Below are positions 14,575 through 20,048 of a DNA stretch of 20,048 nucleotides, piece by piece. A program made the position numbers and the translations under genes. The notes under the pieces are model-generated. The model ran no database searches. It saw nothing but the letters and a program-made list of their open reading frames with translations, and had not been told where the DNA came from. Numbering within the stretch: the first letter of the stretch is position 1; every line of letters starts with the position of its first letter. This stretch comes from a virus. The stretch lies in the IMG/VR virus record IMGVR_UViG_3300008117_004958, positions 1 to 20,048 of that record. One strand, given 5' to 3'.

Positions 14575-16126
14575 ATGAACGTACAACAATTATTAGAGTC
14601 ATCTAACCAATACAAAGTTGTAATGGAAGATGCAAAACGTTTGTCAGGAAAGTGGGAAAAATCAGGCCTCTTAGAAGGTATCAAATCCACTACCGACAAA
14701 AACACAATGGCTATTCTCCTTGAGAATCAAGCTAAACAATTAATCACTGAAACTTCTGCTACTGGTGGTACTAATAGCATGACAGGTGGTGGTTACAATT
14801 CAGAAAACTGGGCTGGAGTAGCTTTACCATTAGTTCGCCGTGTATTCGGTGAAATCGCTGCTAAAGAATTCGTTTCTGTACAGCCGATGAACTTACCTTC
14901 AGGACTTGTATTCTATTTGGATTTCAAATATGGTACTGGTGTAAAACCATTTTCTGCTGGTGGTTCTTTGTATGGTGCTAACGCAACTACAAACGTAACT
15001 GATATCGCTTCTCAGTCACTTTACGGTGCTGGTAAGTTCGGTTACTCTATCAACCAGTTCTCAGCTTCTATCGCTGCTGTAACTACATCTATCGCTTGGT
15101 CTGATTTCAACTTGGATGCTAACTATTCTGCTTCTGTAACTCAATACAAGAAGATCTTAGTTCCACTTCCAGCTGCTGCTGACCAAAACGGTGTTCGCGC
15201 ATTCGTATTCACTTCTGGTTCAATCGCTGCAACTGATATCTTACAAGCTTTCACAGCTGTAAGTAACAACACAGCTTCTTTCATCGTAACTGGTTCTTTA
15301 GTTACTAACGTAACTGGTGCTAGTGCAGGTAACGTAGTATTGTATTATGATGTACAACCTACTCCAGCTGCTCGTGGTGATTTCGAAGACCAATCAGTTT
15401 CTGGTGGTGCTGGTAACGGTGGTGATGGTGGTTATCCTAACGCTCAAAGCGCTACTGCAATCGCTATCCCAGAAATCAACGTTCAGTTGAAATCTGAAGC
15501 AATTGTTGCTAAAACTCGTAAGTTGAAAGCACAATGGACTCCAGAATTCGCTCAAGATCTTAACGCTTACCATAGCGTAGATGCTGAAGCTGAATTAACT
15601 GGTATCTTATCTCAATACCCAATCAGTAACTTCTGCAGGTGTAGCTGTATCTGATTTAGGTTTCTATAACACACAAGGTGGTTGGTTCCAAACTTTAGGA
15701 ACTAAGTTACAAAAAGTATCTAACACTATCCATCAGTTAACATTGCGTGGTGGTGCTAATTTCTTAGTAACTTCTCCAACTATCGCTACTATCTTAGAAT
15801 CAATCCCAGGATTTGCTTCTGATGGTGATGGCGAAAAGGCTGAATTTAACTTTGGTATCCAGAAGGTTGGTTCTTTAAACAGCCGTTATAAGGTTTACAA
15901 AAACCCTTATATGACTGAGAACGTAATCTTAATGGGTTACAAAGGTGCTCAGTTCCTTGAGTGTGGTGCTGTATTTGCTCCATATGTTCCGTTAATCATG
16001 ACTCCACTTCTTTACGATCCAAATACCTTCACTCCACGTAAAGGTTTGATGACTCGTTACGCTAAGAAGATGATCCGTCCTGACTACTACGGTAAAGTAT
16101 ATGTTGCTGGTTTAAATACTCTTTAA
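14575..16126 (+). CDS. Major capsid protein (T4 gp23-like), interrupted
   Basis: The shell protein of the T4-type head, about 517 codons as given (T4 gp23 has 521). The start ATG at 14575 gives MNVQQLLESSNQY; a TTG at 14569 is rejected. A propeptide ends at the I-T-E site (residues 57-59, KQLITE then TSATGG), matching the T4 gp23 cleavage position near residue 65. The mature start contains NWAGVALPLVRRVFGE and VQPMNLPSGLVFYLDF, both hallmarks of the family. The first frame runs on to AEAELTGILSQ and then fails (stop at 15654). The second frame picks up as SVTSAGVAVSDLGFYN and continues to the end (YYGKVYVAGLNTL). The conserved segment that normally follows ILS (STEI...EINRE-type) is absent, so this is a small deletion with frame change at about 15610-15625, not a simple single-base shift. 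Codon use is richer in C-ending codons than in neighbours. Confidence 0.9.
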
Positions 16127-16142
16127 TCTAGTATAACATAAT

Positions 16143-16197
16143 TAGCCCCGTAAGGCTATGAAACAATTAGGGCTCAAGCGCAAGCTTGGGCCCTTTT
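16143..16197 (+). terminator. Terminator after the major capsid gene
   Basis: GGGCTCAAGC (16170-16179) pairs with GCTTGGGCCC (16184-16193) through a 10-bp stem with one G-U pair and a GCAA tetraloop, followed by TTTT. A smaller hairpin, TAGCC/GGCTA (16143-16147 with 16154-16158), precedes it. The rest of the 138-base gap up to 16265 has no gene and no clear promoter motif. Confidence 0.85.
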
Positions 16198-16264
16198 GTT
16201 ATATGTATACCCGGTACCAACAAATGCGCGTTTTGTATTTTTTAACCAAAACCCCATTTAAAAC

Positions 16265-16375
16265 ATGGAAAATTTAGCATTTGTATTACACTGGCATTTT
16301 TTGTTAGGTGTAGCAGTTGGTGTTGTGGTAGGACCGCACATCAAAAATTTAGTTTCTAAGTTTATTAAAAAATAA
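16265..16375 (+). CDS. 36-residue membrane microprotein
   Basis: An ORF below the usual cut-off: ATG at 16265, TAA at 16373-16375. The product is one hydrophobic helix, LAFVLHWHFLLGVAVGVVVG (about residues 4-23), followed by a basic tail ending in SKFIKK, so it is predicted as a single-pass inner-membrane peptide. It stands alone between two terminators (16170-16197 and 16385-16409). A holin-like or membrane-accessory function is possible, but nothing identifies it. Coding status rests on the start with A-rich leader, the sensible topology and the isolated transcription slot. Confidence 0.55.
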   Translation: MENLAFVLHWHFLLGVAVGVVVGPHIKNLVSKFIKK

Positions 16376-16384
16376 ACTAAAAGG

Positions 16385-16409
16385 CCCGAGCAATAAGCTC
16401 GGGTTTTTT
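16385..16409 (+). terminator. Rho-independent terminator after the microprotein
   Basis: CCCGAGC (16385-16391) and GCTCGGG (16397-16403) form a 7-bp stem with an AATAA loop, followed by six T. A promoter motif starts four bases after the T run, the same terminator-then-promoter arrangement as at 5008-5046. Confidence 0.88.
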
Positions 16410-16412
16410 ATT

Positions 16413-16422
16413 TATATTTATA
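16413..16422 (+). promoter_or_regulatory. Late-promoter-like motif, copy 8 (exact consensus)
   Basis: TATATTTATA lies directly after the terminator and 24 bases before the PhoH-gene ATG at 16437. A short ATG frame at 16427 that ends after nine codons overlaps the start and is probably not used. Confidence 0.6.
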
Positions 16423-16436
16423 TCAAATGTTGTTGC

Positions 16437-17040
16437 ATGAAGGAACCAAACCGTGAGAGAAAAAACGACATTAAGCTCATTAATGCCGTTCAGTTAAATG
16501 ATGAACAAAAAGAAGCAAAAAGGTTAATAGTAGAAAACCAAGTTGTAATTGTAACAGGTAGAGCAGGATCAGGTAAATCATTAGTATGTGCTCAAGCCGC
16601 ATTAGATTTTCTTAAGAAAAAACAAATCAGCTGTATTTACAATACACGTGCATATGGAGGCACTTATCGAAAATCTTAATAAATGCTGCACCAATAAAAA
16701 CGAAGTGCCTGGATTAATTGAGGATGGTAAGGTTAAAGCATTACCAGTTCAATTCATCAGGGGTAAAACTATCGATGATATACTAATTGTTGAGGAAGCA
16801 CAAAATCTTACCAAAGGTGAGATGCTAGCTATATTAACACGATTGGGCAAAACTGGTAAAATTGTTATCAACGGTGACAACGAACAAACCGATATAAACT
16901 CAAAAACAGGCGAAATAAACGGGCTCTCTTACGCAATCGAATTATCTAAAAAAATCGAGGAGATCAAGTGGATTAAATTGAAAGAAAACCACAGATCGGA
17001 TCTAGTCGGAAAGATACTTGAATACGAATATGGAAAATAG
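16437..17040 (+). CDS. PhoH-like P-loop ATPase, interrupted
   Basis: PhoH-family ATPase, common in phages, with the helicase-like core. The first part encodes QLNDEQKEAKRLIVENQ and the Walker A loop VTGRAGSGKSLVCAQAA (about residues 36-52), then KQISCIYNTR. The second frame begins near 16645 as HMEALIENLNK and goes on to IRGKTIDDILIVEEAQNLT (Walker B, VEEAQ in place of the usual DEAQ), KIVINGDNEQTDI and a C-terminal ENHRSDLVGKILEYEY, all PhoH hallmarks. The conserved piece between, normally R-P-x...-GFLPG-x...-EKM-x-P-Y, is missing, so a deletion of perhaps 20-30 codons with a frame change lies near 16645-16655. PhoH proteins are thought to act on RNA or in stress, but the role in phages is unsettled. 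Confidence 0.85.
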
Positions 17041-17041
17041 C

Positions 17042-17051
17042 TATATTTATA
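17042..17051 (+). promoter_or_regulatory. Late-promoter-like motif, copy 9 (exact consensus)
   Basis: TATATTTATA starts two bases after the PhoH-gene stop. The GTG at 17053 is 11 bases from the first T, so a transcript from this motif would begin at or just after the start codon. Confidence 0.6.
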
Positions 17052-17052
17052 C

Positions 17053-18522
17053 GTGTTAAATACTACTTATAAAAACATTTCTGATTTAACAGTTTACGCT
17101 GCATTTGAAGAAGCAGTTACCACTTACGGTAACATGGTTTATCAATTTAAAATTAGAGATAATTATATTAATATTGAAGGTTCTGATTCATTACCATTTA
17201 ATAATAGTGCTATTACATTTGTTAATAGTATTGATGTTAACTCACCAATTACTTGGTCAGGCCCTCGTTTAGCAACCTGGGAAGATATTGGATATGATCA
17301 AGCATATTCACAATCAATTGTTGATGGTGAAATTTATGCTATATCAGCCTCATTATCTAATTTTATAGCATTAGATCAAAAACAAATTAAATCATTAACA
17401 TTTGCTAATGACTTTTATGATCAGTCTTTAAATGCAACTATTGATTTAAGTGTATATGTTTATAACCAATTCAATAAAATGGGTGGTTTAACATCAGGAT
17501 CAGGCACATCAGGCAATCCTTATGTAATTACTACTACTGGTTCTTTTGTTTATACCTTTGTAACATCACCTCAAATTGCAGGTGGTGGAGCTCCATTTGG
17601 TACAGGATCTATTCCAACAGTATATGTTCAGGATAGTAATGAACCTGCATTAAACAATAGATTAATTAGCAATAACTTAGCTACTCTTACAACTACAATT
17701 GCTGAGGATTACGCCTCAGAGGCAGGAGTAGGAGGACATTATAATGTAATTAGTGGTGCTATTCCAATGATAGCAGGTGTACAAGATTATGATTTAAATG
17801 CTTGGGCTTCAGCCTCAGCATCATTAGAACCAGGTGATAGAATTGAGGTTAGAAGAGTTTATTATGAAGAACCACCTGCAATTGTAAGATATTTTGATCC
17901 ATATGCTGGTACAGGTACTGGTATTCAATCCTTACTTGAAACATTTGGATTTGGTCAATTTTCTCCTGGTATTAACTTCTTATTAATGCCAATTTATTTT
18001 GATGTTCAAAGAATTCAAGCAATTGAATTAAACGATCAAATAAGGAGAGCTGCTTATTCATTTAATTTAGTAAATAATAAGTTAAGAATATTTCCTATTC
18101 CTAATGTAAATAAAAATTTATTTATTGATTATGTAAAAATAAGCGATAAATTTAGTGCTGTAAAAGATCCTAGAAATAATATTGTAACGGATGTAATGAA
18201 TGCTCCATTTAGAAATCCATTATATTCTAGAATTAACACTGTAGGTAGAACTTGGATCTTTAAATACACATTAGCATTATGCCGTGAAATTGAAGCCCAC
18301 ATCCGTATTCAATTTGCTAATTTAAATATTCAAGGTGTAGGACCACTTCAAGGATCTGAATTAATTACGGATGCTAGAACTGAAAAAGAAAATCTATTAA
18401 CTGAATTAAAGGAAATGTTGAATGAAACCTCTCGTAGAGGTCAGTTAGAAAGAAAGCAACAAGAGGCTACTTTCCAACGTGATACATTACAACAAATTCC
18501 TTTACCAATTTATATATTCTAA
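17053..18522 (+). CDS. Neck protein (T4 gp13-like)
   Basis: The 489-residue protein is read from a GTG at 17053 (no ATG occurs in frame before 17134). The C-terminal third carries the gp13 signature: RTWIFKYTLALCREIEAHIR (about residues 399-418), then LQGSELITDARTEKENLL and TELKEMLNETSRRGQLE, ending PLPIYIF. T4 gp13 (309 residues) joins the completed head to the tail with gp14. This protein is longer, with an N-terminal half rich in Ser, Asn, Ile and Gly that I cannot match, so it may be an expanded version. The stop overlaps the next start (TAATG), and the next gene is gp14-like, as in T4. Confidence 0.75.
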   Translation: MLNTTYKNISDLTVYAAFEEAVTTYGNMVYQFKIRDNYINIEGSDSLPFNNSAITFVNSIDVNSPITWSGPRLATWEDIGYDQAYSQSIVDGEIYAISASLSNFIALDQKQIKSLTFANDFYDQSLNATIDLSVYVYNQFNKMGGLTSGSGTSGNPYVITTTGSFVYTFVTSPQIAGGGAPFGTGSIPTVYVQDSNEPALNNRLISNNLATLTTTIAEDYASEAGVGGHYNVISGAIPMIAGVQDYDLNAWASASASLEPGDRIEVRRVYYEEPPAIVRYFDPYAGTGTGIQSLLETFGFGQFSPGINFLLMPIYFDVQRIQAIELNDQIRRAAYSFNLVNNKLRIFPIPNVNKNLFIDYVKISDKFSAVKDPRNNIVTDVMNAPFRNPLYSRINTVGRTWIFKYTLALCREIEAHIRIQFANLNIQGVGPLQGSELITDARTEKENLLTELKEMLNETSRRGQLERKQQEATFQRDTLQQIPLPIYIF

Positions 18523-19148
18523 TGCCAGGAGGAATACAAGTATATCCACCAATAGGAACGAGCATAAATCCGTATCCAACGGGCTCGCCACCTCCTCCTC
18601 CTCCCCCTCCACCACCACCACCTCCTCCAACAGGATCTGGTAATCCACCTTCTGGTTCTGGTGGCCCAACAGGCGGCGGTGGCGGAATTATTGGTAACTT
18701 AGATCAACAAATCAGTTATTCTAACCAAAAAGTTGGTTATTTTAAAATTGATTTGTATAATACTAAGCCAAACTTATATGGAGAGTCATTAGAAAAATGG
18801 TATTATCCTCCAATTGAAGTAAAATGTTTAATTGAAAGAGGAGTTATAACAAATACAGATACTGAATTTGGTGTTGATGTAAATCAAACATTAACTGTAA
18901 CTGTAAGTAAAACTGAGTTTGAAACAACATATAACTTTACTCCTGAAGTAGGTGATATTGTTACAGATCAAAGTAAATACTATGAAATAAGCAGCATAGA
19001 TAGACAATTTGTAACAATTCCAGGCACTGGAACTTCATCATCAACACTAGGTAATGCAACAAACACACCAGGATTTATTGTATTGTATGTACTATCTGCT
19101 TACTTAGTAAGAACAAGTAAACTTAATATATTAAAATATAGTACATAA
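18522..19148 (+). CDS. Neck protein with polyproline N-terminus (T4 gp14-like candidate)
   Basis: The 208-residue protein begins with about 60 residues of low complexity: 14 consecutive prolines (about residues 23-36) and then Gly/Ser/Pro-rich sequence. The remaining domain (ISYSNQKVGYFKIDLYNTK, EKWYYPPIEVKCLIERG, EFGVDVNQTLTVTVSK, PEVGDIVTDQSKYYEISSID) resembles the T4 gp14 arrangement of an FGED-type element, a strand pair and an EGDLIYF...FEI-type strand. The match is by pattern and gene order (directly after a gp13-like gene), not alignment. The proline tract would need host EF-P for translation. Overlaps its neighbours by one base on both sides. Confidence 0.6.
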   Translation: MPGGIQVYPPIGTSINPYPTGSPPPPPPPPPPPPPPTGSGNPPSGSGGPTGGGGGIIGNLDQQISYSNQKVGYFKIDLYNTKPNLYGESLEKWYYPPIEVKCLIERGVITNTDTEFGVDVNQTLTVTVSKTEFETTYNFTPEVGDIVTDQSKYYEISSIDRQFVTIPGTGTSSSTLGNATNTPGFIVLYVLSAYLVRTSKLNILKYST

Positions 19149-19489
19149 TGGGACTATTAGGTAAAATATTATTAAAAGAAGGTATCACAATTTTTAGATG
19201 TGATGTTTTAATTAAAACCGATGCTGAACAAAATAAAGTTGAGGTTTATAATGAAATTAGAGCATTAGAGGGTGTAGTTGTGGTAACTATTGAACAAAGT
19301 GATTTTTTAGATGCTAAAGCAACTAACAACTACGAATATTCTTTATTAAAAATAAAATATATTGGTAGAGGTGATGCTAAAACATCAATTAAAGATATAG
19401 GTATTAGTGCGGTAACTAAGAATCGTGTTCCTGGTTTATTGCAGTTTATACCTCGTTATAATACAATTGTAAAAGTAGGATCATATTAA
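19148..19489 (+). CDS. Neck/tail-region hypothetical protein
   Basis: The 113-residue protein alternates strand and helix: FRCDVLIKTDAEQNKVEVYNE, RALEGVVVVTIEQ, EYSLLKIKYIGRG and an Arg/Pro-containing end. This is a beta-alpha-beta layout, possibly ferredoxin-like. No family is named. T4 has the tail terminator gene 15 after gene 14, but this protein is less than half that length and I do not make that assignment. Overlaps the preceding stop (TAATG). Confidence 0.7.
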   Translation: MGLLGKILLKEGITIFRCDVLIKTDAEQNKVEVYNEIRALEGVVVVTIEQSDFLDAKATNNYEYSLLKIKYIGRGDAKTSIKDIGISAVTKNRVPGLLQFIPRYNTIVKVGSY

Positions 19490-19500
19490 TATTAACAGCA

Positions 19501-19809
19501 ATGAAATTACTAGACATTTTAAAAGAGTTAGACAATAACGACGACATTATTAAAAAAGGATTTAAATTAAGCGAACCAGAGGTAGATCCAGAAACAGGAA
19601 GAGTTACTAGCTCTGTAACTTATTTACCTAAGTTTAAACAAATTCGTATTGATCTTTATAAAGTAAGAGATCAATTTAGACCGTTTAAACAATCAACTAA
19701 TCCTGATATTGCAGCTACAGCTAAAAACATATCTACTACTATTAATAAATTAAACGAATTAATTTTAGCATTAGATGGAATGATTGAGTTGCAAAAAAGT
19801 ATGAAATAA
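19501..19809 (+). CDS. Small helical hypothetical protein
   Basis: The 102-residue protein is mainly helical and charged: an N-terminal helix MKLLDILKELDNNDD, a short beta-like middle with VDPETGRVTSSVTYLPKF, and a long C-terminal helix with TINKLNELILALDGMIE. No family is recognised. It follows the previous gene by 11 bases and overlaps the next by one base (TAATG), so it belongs to the same unit. Confidence 0.65.
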   Translation: MKLLDILKELDNNDDIIKKGFKLSEPEVDPETGRVTSSVTYLPKFKQIRIDLYKVRDQFRPFKQSTNPDIAATAKNISTTINKLNELILALDGMIELQKSMK

Positions 19810-20048
19810 TGACTCATATTCGTAAACCAATACCAAAAAATCAGTCTCAAATTACTCAAGAGGCTTTACCACCCGCTTATTTAAAAAGCCAAGGTAAACC
19901 GCCTCAGGATACTTTATTTACTCATAATCGTGCTTTTGAAACATCACGTAAAAACGATAAAATAAAGGATGTAAATGTTGGTTTAGAAGATATTGATGGA
20001 GCTATTAAATATTATTTTGACAATATTATTAAACCTACAATTGTTTTA
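19809..20048 (+). CDS. Structural protein candidate, 5' part only (partial)
   Basis: ATG at 19809 overlaps the previous stop, and the frame stays open to the right edge (80 codons). The product begins MTHIRKPIPKNQSQITQEAL and continues through FTHNRAFETSRKNDKIKDVN to LEDIDGAIKYYFDNIIKPTI. From memory, proteins with an N-terminal QSQIT element and an 'IDxAIxYYFxNxIKPTV'-type segment occur in structural modules of environmental T4-like phages, so a connector or tail role is suggested but not shown. Confidence 0.65.
   Translation, partial: MTHIRKPIPKNQSQITQEALPPAYLKSQGKPPQDTLFTHNRAFETSRKNDKIKDVNVGLEDIDGAIKYYFDNIIKPTIVL

Noticed and set aside
14569-14577. TTG at 14569 as the major capsid start
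   Set aside because: It is two codons upstream of an ATG (14575) that gives the expected N-terminus, and there is no ribosome-binding sequence favouring the TTG.
16427-16456. Short ORF starting at ATG 16427 as a leader peptide for the PhoH gene
   Set aside because: Nine codons (M-L-L-H-E-G-T-K-P) then TGA, overlapping the PhoH start out of frame. It has no feature beyond chance.
1-20048. CRISPR arrays, insertion sequences, integrase or attachment sites
   Set aside because: No regularly spaced direct repeats, terminal inverted repeats or transposase/integrase motifs were seen on reading either strand.

Overview
The window is a stretch of a large, AT-rich, tailed dsDNA phage of the T4-like (probably 'far-T4') myovirus type, and carries its head-morphogenesis region. 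All supported genes lie on the + strand. Recognisable T4-type proteins are the large terminase (gp17), portal (gp20), prohead protease (gp21), scaffold (gp22), major capsid protein (gp23), a PhoH-like ATPase and neck proteins of gp13 and probably gp14 type. A host in the Bacteroidota is suggested, not proven. Start codons have A-rich upstream sequence and almost no Shine-Dalgarno sequence, one promoter reads TATATTTG (the Bacteroidota -7 box form), and the phage encodes a lipoprotein with a typical signal peptide.

Layout: (1) 1-77 is the tail end of an upstream gene, followed by a hairpin terminator. (2) 190-2616 holds a COG2509-type FAD-dependent oxidoreductase, two small hypothetical proteins and a P-loop kinase of AAA_28/NadR type. 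(3) 2642-4984 holds an acidic/alanine-rich protein with a short leader that looks like a capsid-targeting sequence, a lipoprotein, and a membrane-anchored coiled-coil protein, then a strong terminator. (4) 5050-16126 is the DNA-packaging and capsid block: terminase, portal, several core or virion-associated proteins, protease, scaffold and major capsid protein, closed by a terminator. (5) 16265-17040 has a 36-residue membrane microprotein, another terminator and the PhoH-like gene. (6) 17053 to the right edge starts the neck/connector block.

Two signals tie the window together. First, a ten-base motif (consensus TATATTTATA, nine copies) sits just before the first gene of each apparent transcription unit, three times straight after a terminator. 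It looks like this phage's late promoter, and in four cases it is so close to the start codon that the mRNA would be leaderless. Second, short (I/L)-x-E sites that fit the cleavage rule of the gp21 protease lie near the N-termini of the capsid protein and at least three neighbouring proteins, which suggests a set of processed head or internal proteins.

Several essential genes are not intact as given. The 10923-12742 gene and the scaffold gene each look short of one base in a run of A. The major capsid gene and the PhoH gene each change frame at a point where a conserved segment is missing. The 8577 gene may also lack a segment. These look more like consensus or assembly errors (or a defective genome) than biology, and raw reads would decide. 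All family assignments are from reading the translations and remembered motifs; no search was run.
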